DNA from: UBA6627 sp965248675
Lineage (GTDB): Bacteria > Chloroflexota > Dehalococcoidia > UBA2979
Assembly: GCA_965248675.1 (NCBI GenBank)
Contig: CBDFJZ010000008.1
Span: 1,178,001-1,242,000 of the forward strand
DNA length: 64,000 nucleotides
Reading direction: 5' to 3'
Position 1 is the first letter of the stretch; each line of letters opens with the position of its first letter. The notes below the pieces were generated by a model. It had not been told where the DNA came from and did not search any database. It was given only the letters and a program-made list of their open reading frames with translations. Shown here in pieces: positions 27,006-35,062 of the stretch. Position numbers and translations under genes: made by a program.

Positions 27006-27091
27006 TCGGGCGACGAAGGTCGCCGCGAGGGGGGTCAACGAGGCTGCACCCGGTGGTGCGGCCTCAGTTCGCTCCGCCGCGGCAGGCAGCG

Positions 27092-27937
27092 CTAGGCGGT
27101 GCGGGTAAAGGTGAAGGTCTTCGTCTCGGCGCCGTCGGAGACGGTGACGGTGAACTCCTGGCCAACCGGGGCGGCCTCGAAAGTGACTTTCTTCTGCCAG
27201 TAGCCGTCGTCGCCGGCGGTCACGGTGCCGCTACCGTACTGGGAGCTCACCGAGATGGTGGTACCCGGCGTCGCCTTGCCCTTGAAGACGTCGTAGGGAA
27301 TGGTCTCGCTGCAGGTGCCGTACTTCTGCCACGCCTGGAAGTCGATGGGGTGGGTGCCGTCCTTCGTCCCGTCGTATTTCCCGACGAAGCTGTCGTGCGG
27401 CTTGAAGTGGACGGTCACCGACTGCTTCGTCTCGACGCCGTCCTCGGAGGTGGTCGTGAAGGTGGCGACGTTCTGGCCCTCGCTCAGCACGAGGCCGATG
27501 CTCCACTGGCCGGAGGCGTCGGCCTTCGTCTCGTAGGGACCGGCCGCGACCGTCGAGCCGGGCTCGGCCTTGCCCGAGAACTGGATGTAGGAGTCGGAGA
27601 CGGTCGCGCCCTCGGCCGGGTAGCTGAGGACGAGCGTTGGCGAACCGGCCTCGAGCTTCGCGACGACCCAGTCAGGGAGCGCGGGCGCGCTCGCGTCCTC
27701 GACGACCTCGGAGCTGGCGGAGGCGACGAGGACAGCCGGCTCGGCGGACGGCGAGTCGCCGATGTTCGCGGCGGCGTCGATCGGCTGATCGCCCGCCTCG
27801 GAGTCCTCGATCGCGGCGGAGCTGTTGCACGCGGCGCCCAGGACGAGCAGCGCGCCGGCGGCCGTCGCCACGACGGCACGACGGATTCGGCTGCCTCGGA
27901 GGGGGCGTGATGGTACGAACACTCGGGGGAGCAACAT
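27092..27937 (-). CDS. lipoprotein with Ig-like domains, 281 aa
   Basis: Signal peptide with twin Arg-rich N-region, hydrophobic core and lipobox LGAAC, so it should be lipid-anchored outside the cytoplasmic membrane. The start at ATG 27937 is preferred over longer frames because AAGGA lies just upstream and the signal peptide follows directly. Two beta-sandwich-like segments are seen: LSYPAEGATVSDSYIQFSGK with AEPGSTV (about residues 95-180) and TPGTTISVSSQYGSGTVTAG with DDGYWQKKV (about 215-281), both Glucodextran/Big-like. Downstream partner of the next lipoprotein gene. Function unknown; adhesion or surface-binding role is an inference. Confidence 0.7.
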   Translation of the reverse strand: MLLPRVFVPSRPLRGSRIRRAVVATAAGALLVLGAACNSSAAIEDSEAGDQPIDAAANIGDSPSAEPAVLVASASSEVVEDASAPALPDWVVAKLEAGSPTLVLSYPAEGATVSDSYIQFSGKAEPGSTVAAGPYETKADASGQWSIGLVLSEGQNVATFTTTSEDGVETKQSVTVHFKPHDSFVGKYDGTKDGTHPIDFQAWQKYGTCSETIPYDVFKGKATPGTTISVSSQYGSGTVTAGDDGYWQKKVTFEAAPVGQEFTVTVSDGAETKTFTFTRTA

Positions 27938-27957
27938 CGGCGGGGTCCTTCTCCATT

Positions 27958-27981
27958 GCGACGACGCGATCGCGTCGTCGC
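27958..27981. promoter_or_regulatory. 24-bp perfect palindrome upstream of the Ig-like lipoprotein gene
   Basis: GCGACGACGCGA and its exact reverse complement TCGCGTCGTCGC abut without spacer, 21 bases before the ATG at 27937. Two more inverted repeats (GGCCGCG/CGCGGCC-like near 27990, GAGGAGTGC/GCACTCCTC near 28023-28043) lie further upstream. Could be an operator or an RNA hairpin in the leader. Confidence 0.5.
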
Positions 27982-28190
27982 GAGCCTCTGGGCCGCGTGG
28001 ATCGCGCGGCCAACGTTGGTGTGAGGAGTGCGGGCACTCCTCGAAGCCCCGCCAACGGTCGAGTGGATCATCGACCACGGGCGATCCCAACTTCACCCTC
28101 GGACGCTGGTCGTAACTGGCAGAGGATGACCCCCCGGCCAATCGGTCGACCGGAGGGCCGCGCCTCGCCCGCGGTTGCGTCACGTCAACC

Positions 28191-29558
28191 TCACGGGCAA
28201 GGCGATGACTCGGGGTGCAGGCTGAAGGTGTCCGGCGTGATTGGTGCCGCCGAGAGCACGACGGCGAGCGATTCGCCCGGCGCGAGATCTCGGTCGATCG
28301 TCGGGCCGAGCTCGATCACCTGGCCGCTGCTGGCGATGTGGATCTCGAGGCGGGAACCACACACGACCTGGCTCGTGTTGTTTTCGATCGAGCCTCGGAA
28401 TGCCTGCGTTGCCGGGTCGTAGGCGATCCTGTAGTCGAGGGAGTTGAAGCTGCCCGAGGCGACCTGATCGATCGGCGTCGATCGGCTCGTCTCTTCACCG
28501 GATTCGGCGCCGCCTTCGCCGCTGCTCCCCTCACGACCTTCGCCGCTGCCGCCTTCGCCTCCGGTTCGCTCGCCGCCCTCGCCGGCGTCGCTGACGACGG
28601 TCGAGCAGGTGAAGGTCTCGGCTTCAGTCGCCCAGGTCTTGAAGCTGGCGCTCCCAGAATCGAGCGTGAAGTCGACGCGGGCACCGAGATCGAGGGCGGG
28701 GATCAAGACGCTCTGGTGACCGCTTCGATTGCCATCGAGGACGACGCTCAAGGTCGTGTTGCAGAGTCCAACGCTGGCCTCGTTCTTGACTCGACCAACG
28801 AACGAACCGCTCGCCGGGTCGAACGTCACGGCGAGCTCGAGGTCGTTGAGCTTGCCGGCGTAGGACTCGTCCGTCGCAAGGCCTGGGGTGGTGTGCGTGC
28901 CGCGGCTGATGCCGGTGCTCGATAGATGGGTGGTCGTGCTGGTCGTAGCTTCAGCGCCACCTTCCGAGCCCTCGCTGGTGTTACCCTCGGAACCGTCTGA
29001 GCCCTCGCCGCTGCCGACCTCGGGGTGGGCGCTCCAGGTGTCGAACGGCGCGGCGGTGGCGGGCAGGTTGAGGGACACCACCTCGCCGACCGCGAGGTCC
29101 GTCGGGGTGGTCGGACCGAGCTCGGCGCCGTTCGAGAGGTGGACCTCGACCCGGGCTCGCGTCAGCGGAGCGTTGGTCGTGTTCTCCACGGTCCCGGTGA
29201 ACGCGTTGGCGCCGGCGTCGTAGGACAGGATCAGTCGCGCCCCGGAACGAACCTCGTCGTACACCTGATCCGGGGCGAGCAGGTTCACGACGCCGCCCTC
29301 GGACGCCTCGCCGCTGCCACCACCGTCGCGGCCTTCGGCGCCCTCGGCGGACTCGGCGGCGGAACCGTGCTCGCCGGGACTCTCGCCGCCACCGGTTCCG
29401 CGCTCGCCCCCACCGCCCGTGCATGCCGCGACCAGGAGGGCGAGTGCGACCGCGGCGGCGCCAACACCGAGCCAACGGGCGCGCCTCGATCTTCCCTTCC
29501 GCGCCAGCGCGTCTGGCGCTTCGATCTGTCGTTCCCGATCTGCGTTGTCGTTGGTCAT
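28191..29558 (-). CDS. lipoprotein with three repeated FxLYD-like domains, 455 aa
   Basis: N-terminal signal peptide with core GVGAAAVALALLVAACTGG; Cys of the lipobox LVAAC is the lipidation site. ATG 29558 is chosen because GGGGAG precedes it. Three repeats of about 90 aa follow: LILSYDAGANAFTGTVENTT, LAVTFDPASGSFVGRVKNEA and RIAYDPATQAFRGSIENNTS, each followed by a strand pattern and a LxPGE/LAVGE-like turn. They are separated by linkers rich in Gly, Glu and Ser. The fold resembles FxLYD/DUF3426-type beta domains. It is divergent from a two-component system (157 bp between starts), so it may be a target or a signal-sensing partner. Confidence 0.7.
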   Translation of the reverse strand: MTNDNADRERQIEAPDALARKGRSRRARWLGVGAAAVALALLVAACTGGGGERGTGGGESPGEHGSAAESAEGAEGRDGGGSGEASEGGVVNLLAPDQVYDEVRSGARLILSYDAGANAFTGTVENTTNAPLTRARVEVHLSNGAELGPTTPTDLAVGEVVSLNLPATAAPFDTWSAHPEVGSGEGSDGSEGNTSEGSEGGAEATTSTTTHLSSTGISRGTHTTPGLATDESYAGKLNDLELAVTFDPASGSFVGRVKNEASVGLCNTTLSVVLDGNRSGHQSVLIPALDLGARVDFTLDSGSASFKTWATEAETFTCSTVVSDAGEGGERTGGEGGSGEGREGSSGEGGAESGEETSRSTPIDQVASGSFNSLDYRIAYDPATQAFRGSIENNTSQVVCGSRLEIHIASSGQVIELGPTIDRDLAPGESLAVVLSAAPITPDTFSLHPESSPCP

Positions 29559-29642
29559 CGCTGTGCTCCCCTGTGCGTGGGTCGGTCTCATTGCGGACCG
29601 ACACCGGTTGGGGATCAGCATCAGGAGCACGGCTTAAACACG

Positions 29643-29697
29643 GCTGAGACGGGAAGCGACGTCCTCAGCCTGCTCTCAGCTTCATCCAAGCCTTCAT
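29643..29697 (+). promoter_or_regulatory. candidate response-regulator binding site between lipoprotein and two-component genes
   Basis: CTCAGC at 29664-29669 and 29675-29680 are direct repeats spaced 11 bp start to start, the spacing used by OmpR/PhoB dimers. A reverse copy GCTGAG lies at 29643-29648, and TTCAT repeats at 29681 and 29693. A weak -10 (CAGAAT, 29702-29707) follows eight bases before the regulator's ATG. Confidence 0.5.
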
Positions 29698-29715
29698 TCG
29701 CCAGAATGGTCCGCG

Positions 29716-30393
29716 ATGAGAGTGCTGCTAGTCGAAGACGAACGACGCCTGGCGGAGGTGATCCGCGCGGGGCTGGCGGATCATGGCATTACCGCCGACC
29801 TCGAGCACGACGGCGAGATGGGGCTCTGGCGCGCTCGCGAAGGCAGCTACGACGTGATTGTGCTCGACATCATGTTGCCGCGGATGGATGGCTACGAGGT
29901 CTGTCGGACGCTCCGGGCCGAGGAGGATTGGACTCCGATCCTGATGTTGACCGCGAAGAGCGGCGAGCGAGACGAAGCGGACGCATTGGACACGGGCGCC
30001 GATGACTTTTTGACGAAACCGTTCTCGTTCGTCGTGCTGCTCGCGCGACTGCGCGCCCGCAGCCGTCGGGTGTCGCAGGTGCGGCCGGTGGTGCTTTCGT
30101 GCGGCAGTCTCCAGTACGACCCGGCGGCCTCGGAGGTCCGACGGGGCGAGACAGAGATTAAGCTGAGCCGGCGCGAACTGGATGTGCTCGAGGTGCTGTT
30201 GCGAGCAGACGGGCGGGCGGTGTCGAAGCAGATCTTGCTCGATCGGGTGTGGGGGATCGACGCCGAGGTCGATCCGAACATCGTCGAGGTCTACATCCGC
30301 TACCTGCGCCGCAAGATCGACGAGCCCTTCGGCGTGAAGACGATCACGACTCAGCGCGGCGTCGGCTACCGGCTGACACCGGATCCTTCGTAG
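29716..30393 (+). CDS. OmpR/PhoB-family response regulator, 225 aa
   Basis: Receiver with acidic residues Glu7/Asp8, phospho-acceptor Asp51 in VIVLDIMLPRMDG, Thr in ILMLTAKSG and Lys in FLTKPFSF. The winged helix shows LSRRELDVLEVLLRADGRAV, the family HTH region, and ends VGYRLTPDPS. The stop overlaps the start of the kinase gene by one base (TAGTG), a coupled pair. Divergent from a triple-repeat lipoprotein; direct repeats in between suggest autoregulation. Stimulus unknown. Confidence 0.92.
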   Translation: MRVLLVEDERRLAEVIRAGLADHGITADLEHDGEMGLWRAREGSYDVIVLDIMLPRMDGYEVCRTLRAEEDWTPILMLTAKSGERDEADALDTGADDFLTKPFSFVVLLARLRARSRRVSQVRPVVLSCGSLQYDPAASEVRRGETEIKLSRRELDVLEVLLRADGRAVSKQILLDRVWGIDAEVDPNIVEVYIRYLRRKIDEPFGVKTITTQRGVGYRLTPDPS

Positions 30394-31550
30394 TGCAGGC
30401 CTCGCTGGGTTCGGTACGGCTTCGGACAACGCTGGCGGCGACCGTGCTGACGGCGGTGATCCTGACGATCGCCTCCCTGGTGATCGTCCAGCTGGTCGAA
30501 CGAGACCTCTTGAACGCGGCGCAGGCCACGCTCGACAGCGCGCTCGAGGACACGGACGGCGCAAGCGACGGTGAACGAGCCGACGAGGTCAGCGGCGACC
30601 CCGAGCAGCGGTTGCTCTCCGATCGGACGATCGGCGAGGTGCAAGAGAGCGTGGACGCCGTCGTGAACGCCCTGCAGTTGATCGTTCCGGGTCTGGTGCT
30701 GGTCCTGGGAGCCGGTACCTGGTTCATGGTGGGGCGGGCGCTGCGACCGGTTCACGCGATCTCCGAACAGGTCGCGAGCATCACGTCCGCCACGCTGGAC
30801 GAGCGGGTGCCGGTGCCGCCAGCTCAAGACGAGATCGCCGAGCTGGCGATGCTGATGAACCAGATGCTCGACCGCCTCGAGGCCGGCTCAAAGCGGCAGC
30901 GCCAGTTCGTCGCGGACGCGAGCCACGAGCTCCGCTCGCCGCTCTCGACGATCAAGGCGGCGGCCGGAGTCGCCGCGGTGAGTCCCGATCCCGGGAAGCT
31001 CAGCCAGCTCGCGGGACAGGTGTCGGCGGAAGCGGACCGGATGGAAGAGCTGATCGCCGACCTGCTGGATCTTGCCCGATTTGATGAGGGCGACTCAGCG
31101 GGCATCGAGGAACGAGTCGAGCTGAGCGCCGTGTGCCGGGCGGCGGCCGACCGGCTCCCGCCCACGAGCGCGGAGCTCACGATCGCGGCTGCGGAAGCGG
31201 TGACCGTCCGAGGGGTCGAATTGCAGCTCGAGCGGGCGATCTTCAACGTACTGACCAACGCCGCCCAACACGCCCAGCGGTCGGTACAGGTACAGGTGCG
31301 AACCGCCGAGGGACGGGCCGAGATCGTGATCGACGACGATGGGCCGGGGATTGCGGCGGAGGATCGGGAACGAATCTTCGATCGCTTCGTCCGCCTCGAC
31401 GGGTCGCGGAGCCGCGCGACTGGCGGTAGCGGGATCGGCCTCGCGCTCGTGGAGGCGATCACCACGAGGCACGGCGGAACGATCACTGTGACCGATGCTC
31501 CGGAACTCGGAGGGGCCCGTTTCGTGCTCGACCTGGGCGTCAGCCAGTAG
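30393..31550 (+). CDS. sensor histidine kinase, 385 aa
   Basis: Intact partner of the preceding regulator. Two membrane helices (about residues 8-32 and 96-117) enclose a short acidic sensor loop. A HAMP domain (RALRPVHAISEQVASI) follows, then the H-box FVADASHELRSPLSTIKAAA, N-box NVLTNAAQHA, G1 IDDDGPGIAAEDRERIFDRF and G2 GGSGIGLALVEAITTRHGG. Starts at GTG 30393; longer frames upstream overlap the regulator and lack a signal anchor. Classical membrane kinase of the EnvZ/CusS type. Confidence 0.92.
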   Translation: MQASLGSVRLRTTLAATVLTAVILTIASLVIVQLVERDLLNAAQATLDSALEDTDGASDGERADEVSGDPEQRLLSDRTIGEVQESVDAVVNALQLIVPGLVLVLGAGTWFMVGRALRPVHAISEQVASITSATLDERVPVPPAQDEIAELAMLMNQMLDRLEAGSKRQRQFVADASHELRSPLSTIKAAAGVAAVSPDPGKLSQLAGQVSAEADRMEELIADLLDLARFDEGDSAGIEERVELSAVCRAAADRLPPTSAELTIAAAEAVTVRGVELQLERAIFNVLTNAAQHAQRSVQVQVRTAEGRAEIVIDDDGPGIAAEDRERIFDRFVRLDGSRSRATGGSGIGLALVEAITTRHGGTITVTDAPELGGARFVLDLGVSQ

Positions 31551-31636
31551 GCCGGCGATGGCGAGGTTGAGCTAGCTCGGCCGGTCGCGGCCTGAGTGGC
31601 CTGCACCGGCGACCGAATTTTGACTCTCCATGCTGA

Positions 31637-31649
31637 CGACTGGTGACCA
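31637..31649. promoter_or_regulatory. small inverted repeat in the gap before the VOC gene
   Basis: ACTGGT-G-ACCAGT, a 13-bp inverted repeat about 90 bases before the VOC ATG. A possible operator half-site pair; no clear promoter beside it. Confidence 0.3.
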
Positions 31650-31737
31650 GTTCGGACCGCAGCGTCCGAGGCCCGCAATCGGTAGGGTGTCCCGGCACTG
31701 GTGGACAGCACTGCTAGACGGCGGCGAAGGGTACGGC

Positions 31738-32265
31738 ATGGAGCTGAGCGGCGTCGGCTACCCGGCGATGATCGTGAAAGACATTGAGGAGTCGCTCGAC
31801 TTCTACGGCAAGCTCGGCGCGACAGTGGTGTACAGCGAGCCGAATCGCGACGATCCGGAGTCGGTGCAGGCGCTGCTTTACGTAGGCGGCGAGAGCTACC
31901 TGATGCTGATCGGGCCGACCGATCCGAACCTGAAGCTCGCCGAGGCGAGCCTGGGCGTGGGCTCGATGCAGTACCTGACGCTGCGCGTGAGCGGCGAGTT
32001 CATGGACCAGGCGTTCTTCGAGCTCTCGGGCGCGGGACTGCACGGCTCCGAGGAGATCCGACGCGGCTACGAACGGCTGGTGTTCCTCGAAGACCCGAAC
32101 GGGGTCCTACTCCTCCTGGTGGCGTGGGCGACCGAGCCGCCGCCAGGGATGGATCGAGCGCGCGTGCTGTCGCGGGCGGCGCAGTTCCGCGAGGAAGCGG
32201 GCGCGTCGTTCCTCGAGGACGAGCACGTGCAGCGGGCGATCGCGGAGCTGCAGGCGACGAGCTAG
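31738..32265 (+). CDS. VOC (glyoxalase/bleomycin resistance) family protein, 175 aa
   Basis: Residues about 5-130 have the vicinal oxygen chelate pattern: YPAMIVKDIEESLDFYGKLG, VYSEPNRDDPESVQALLYVG, then the second module ending LVFLEDPNGVLLLLVAW. The final Glu-Asp-Pro-Asn-Gly turn is the usual metal-side end of the fold. A C-terminal helical tail of about 40 residues is extra. The substrate is not predictable; could be a dioxygenase-like, epimerase-like or binding protein. AAGG stands close before the ATG. Confidence 0.75.
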   Translation: MELSGVGYPAMIVKDIEESLDFYGKLGATVVYSEPNRDDPESVQALLYVGGESYLMLIGPTDPNLKLAEASLGVGSMQYLTLRVSGEFMDQAFFELSGAGLHGSEEIRRGYERLVFLEDPNGVLLLLVAWATEPPPGMDRARVLSRAAQFREEAGASFLEDEHVQRAIAELQATS

Positions 32266-32330
32266 GTCTGCGGGGTCTTCGACCCACTCGTGACGCTTCG
32301 CGCCCGGGGCGAGGGTCTCGGTCGAGCGAG

Positions 32331-33917
32331 CTAGGCCGCGGCATCTTCCTCATCATCAGCGGATGGAGCGGTGGGCGGGCGCCGGTCGGTCTCCTCGGCG
32401 AAGTTGATGATGTCTTGCAACGTGGCGAACCCATCCAGGCGGACGACGTCGCCTTCGAGCTGCCAGAAGGAGGCCGAGGGGAGAGCGTCCTCGATGTCGA
32501 GGATCGCGCCGCTGACGTTCAGCTTGACGCCGGCCTGCGCGGTGTCCCAGGCGCGAACGACCAGCGCCTCGCCGGCGCGATGGGTAGCGATCTGGAGCTG
32601 GGTGCGGGCGCCGTTGTTCGAGCCGAGCGAGCCGGCGCCGATCTCGAAGTCGGCGGTGACGTCGCCGCCGACGATCCGGCCGCTGGGCGGGGTGAGGACG
32701 CGAGAGGCGCGGACGGTGCAGTTCACGATCTCGCGATTGACGCGGACCTCTCCTTCGGCCCGCACCGAGATGGTGTGGAGGTATTGCGCGTCGATGTCGC
32801 CGCCGGCCGTGATCGCGGCGCCGCCGTCCTCGGCGTCGCCGGCGACGCCGGCCTCGTGGCTGCCGATCACACCCTGGACGCTGACGTCGCCGCCGGCGCG
32901 GATGGTGGCTTGTTCGAGCACGCCACCGACCACGACGGAGCCGGTCGCGTCAATCGAGAACCCCGGCTTGACGTCGCCGCGAACGAGCACGTCGCCCTCG
33001 AACTCGATATTGCCGACAGCGTAGTTGAGGTCGCCGGGCACCTCGTACGAGGGGAGCACGTCGAACCGCTCGCCGTTCCTGGTGGGGCGTCCGGGGTTGA
33101 TGGTGACGAGCTGGTCGCCCTGAACCTCGGTGTGCTGCCCGGCGAGTGCGTCGAGCGACTGGTCGGTGACGGCGCGCGGGTCGATCGGTTTGCCCGAGAC
33201 ATCGATCCCAGGCGTGCCTTCCACCGGCGGCACGCGCGTTGCAATCACCGCACCCTGCTCGACGAAGCGGGAGACGAGGGTGGCGTGGTGATCGACGGTG
33301 CCATCGTCTCGGGTGACCGGTGCGTGCTCCTCCTCACCGCCGGCGCCGAGGATCTCGATGATGGCGTTGCGACCCTCGACCGGACGCTGCCCGAGCGCCA
33401 CGCATTCAATCGCCTCCACGACGCGCGGTGGATCGAACGCCGCGACGACCTCGTCGATCACGCCGCGCTTGACTTCGAGTTCCCTGAGCCGCTTGGCGAT
33501 CGCGTCGCTCGAAGCAGGAGGCTGAGCGGGCCCCGCGACGGAGTCCTCGTCGGCACTCTCCTCCGCTGACGGAGCGGCCTCGGCGTCATCGGCGACGACG
33601 GAGGTTGGCGCCGGGACCAGGTAGGCCGCCAGTGCGTCGGGGGAGATGACGACGAACCAGCCGGCGGCGTCCGCGGGGACCGGCACCTCGCCGACCAGCG
33701 CCGGCTCGCCACTCTGCGCGGCGACGACGTCGGCGACGGTCTGCGGAGAGACCGCCGGGAATGGTCCGCGACGCAGGGCCGTGGCTGCTTCCTCGGGAGT
33801 GGCGGCGGGCTGATCGCCTCGAGGCGGGCGGACGATCAGCGAGACCGAGCGGCCGTCGAAGACGACCTCGATCAGGTCGGTCGCCGGGGATGGCGGGGGG
33901 GGGGTCTGCTCCGTCAC
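32331..33917 (-). CDS. FapA/DUF342-type polymer-forming protein, 528 aa
   Basis: C-terminal half is a right-handed beta-helix typical of FapA (DUF342): repeated NIEFEGDVLVRGDVKPGFSI, GSVVVGGVLEQATIRAGGDV and AITAGGDIDAQYLHTISVRA-like rungs. The N-terminal part is a flexible Ala/Pro/Glu-rich region and a FapA_N-like domain (VDHHATLVSRFVEQGAVIAT, then VEGTPGIDVSGKPI). Starts at GTG 33917 with GGAG nine bases upstream; the reading frame is open another 270 bases upstream, but that part lacks a start with a ribosome binding site. A run of ten G (33895-33904; C on the coding strand) falls at codons 5-8 of the gene (Thr-Pro-Pro-Pro). Role unknown; surface or cytoskeletal polymer is an inference. 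Confidence 0.75.
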   Translation of the reverse strand: MTEQTPPPPSPATDLIEVVFDGRSVSLIVRPPRGDQPAATPEEAATALRRGPFPAVSPQTVADVVAAQSGEPALVGEVPVPADAAGWFVVISPDALAAYLVPAPTSVVADDAEAAPSAEESADEDSVAGPAQPPASSDAIAKRLRELEVKRGVIDEVVAAFDPPRVVEAIECVALGQRPVEGRNAIIEILGAGGEEEHAPVTRDDGTVDHHATLVSRFVEQGAVIATRVPPVEGTPGIDVSGKPIDPRAVTDQSLDALAGQHTEVQGDQLVTINPGRPTRNGERFDVLPSYEVPGDLNYAVGNIEFEGDVLVRGDVKPGFSIDATGSVVVGGVLEQATIRAGGDVSVQGVIGSHEAGVAGDAEDGGAAITAGGDIDAQYLHTISVRAEGEVRVNREIVNCTVRASRVLTPPSGRIVGGDVTADFEIGAGSLGSNNGARTQLQIATHRAGEALVVRAWDTAQAGVKLNVSGAILDIEDALPSASFWQLEGDVVRLDGFATLQDIINFAEETDRRPPTAPSADDEEDAAA

Positions 33918-34119
33918 GTTCGCGCTCCATCGGCGCGATGCGCCGCGGGTGAGCTCCAACAGCGAGATATTTGAGAGCGCAGTGAGCGGCGGGTGGGCCG
34001 ACCTCCGGGTTTCCCCGATGGCCGCGGTTTCCTCGAGGCGCAGCAGAGCCACCACCGTCCCGATTCCAGTTCTTGCGAAAGGATGACCACGGCCCGCGTC
34101 GACTTCTCGTAGGCTAGTG

Positions 34120-34821
34120 ATGGAGCGCACGAGCGACGGGTGGGTACACGAGATGATGCGATTTTTCGAGGCGATGGCCGGCAGCAAAGGCGCGATGATC
34201 GCGCCGGAGGACGCCCTGCCCGGGCGCGACGAGGCCGTCGAGGCGCCGGGCCTGCATCTCGTCCTCGGGAATCCGATGGCGCCGCCGTTCCCCGAGGGGT
34301 TCGAGCAGGCGGTTTTCGGGATGGGCTGTTTCTGGGGCGCGGAGCGGATCTTCTGGCAGCTCGACGGTGTCTGGACGACAGCGGTCGGTTACGCCGGCGG
34401 CTACACGCCGAACCCGACGTACGAAGAGACCTGCTCGACGAGGACCGGCCACATGGAGGCGGTGCTGGTCGTGTTCGACCCGGGGAAGATCAGCTACGAG
34501 GAGATCCTCACGGAGTTCTGGGAGGGGCACGACCCAACCCAGGGCATGCGACAGGGCAACGACTACGGCACGCAGTACCGGTCCGCCGCCTACTGGACGT
34601 CCGAGGAGCAGCGCCTCGCCCTCGAGGCGTCGCGGGAGATGTACCAGGGCGTGCTGACCGAGGCGGGCTACAGCGAGATCACGACGGAACTACGAGAGGC
34701 GCCGGAGTTCTACTACGCCGAGCCGTACCACCACCAGTACCTGCACTGGAACCCGAACGGGTACTGCGGCATCGGCGGGACCGGCGTGAGCTGCCCGGTT
34801 GGGGTGGTGACCGCCGACTGA
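34120..34821 (+). CDS. msrA: peptide-methionine (S)-S-oxide reductase MsrA, 233 aa
   Basis: Reduces methionine-S-sulfoxide in proteins. Catalytic motif GMGCFWGAERIFW (Cys at about residue 71), GYAGGYTPNPTYEETCSTRTG, and EFWEGHDPTQGMRQGNDYGTQYRS are conserved. The C-terminus GYCGIGGTGVSCPVG holds the two resolving cysteines. About 60 residues precede the domain, longer than E. coli-type starts; an in-frame GTG (34117) is three bases earlier. The gene is followed 15 bases later by a Gfo/Idh/MocA remnant. Confidence 0.92.
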   Translation: MERTSDGWVHEMMRFFEAMAGSKGAMIAPEDALPGRDEAVEAPGLHLVLGNPMAPPFPEGFEQAVFGMGCFWGAERIFWQLDGVWTTAVGYAGGYTPNPTYEETCSTRTGHMEAVLVVFDPGKISYEEILTEFWEGHDPTQGMRQGNDYGTQYRSAAYWTSEEQRLALEASREMYQGVLTEAGYSEITTELREAPEFYYAEPYHHQYLHWNPNGYCGIGGTGVSCPVGVVTAD

Positions 34822-34836
34822 GCGCCCCGATCCGCC

Positions 34837-35046
34837 GTGGAGCAGGTCCGAATCGGCGTCGTCGGCTGCGGGAACATCTCGCAGCAGAACATCCGTGGCT
34901 ACGTGCAACACGCTCTCGCCGAGGATCAGCACCGACTTCGCGGAACTGCTCGCGAATCCCGAGGTCGACGCCGTCGAGCTGCTGACGCCGACGTTCCTGC
35001 ACGCGGAGCAGATCGTCGCCGCGCTCGAGGCGGGGAAGCACGCGGG
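34837..35046 (+). pseudogene. Gfo/Idh/MocA oxidoreductase remnant
   Basis: Begins EQVRIGVVGCGNISQQNIRG, the dinucleotide-binding Rossmann start with GxGxxG. After a short stretch the frame changes and continues ISTDFAELLANPEVDAVELL, TPTFLHAEQIVAALEAGKHA, the next conserved strand-helix of the family. Then it ends. About 35 residues between are missing and everything after residue 85 is lost against the exchanger gene on the other strand. A 5' fragment of a dehydrogenase, certainly nonfunctional. Confidence 0.75.
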
Positions 35047-35062
35047 CGCAGCTTGTTCGCGA

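Noticed and set aside
27938..28183. N-terminal extension of the Ig-like lipoprotein
   Set aside because: A signal peptide with lipobox begins at ATG 27937; an 82-residue extension in front would bury it.
33918..34187. Longer N-terminus for the FapA-like protein
   Set aside because: The extension has no domain features, and the GTG at 33917 has GGAG at suitable distance.
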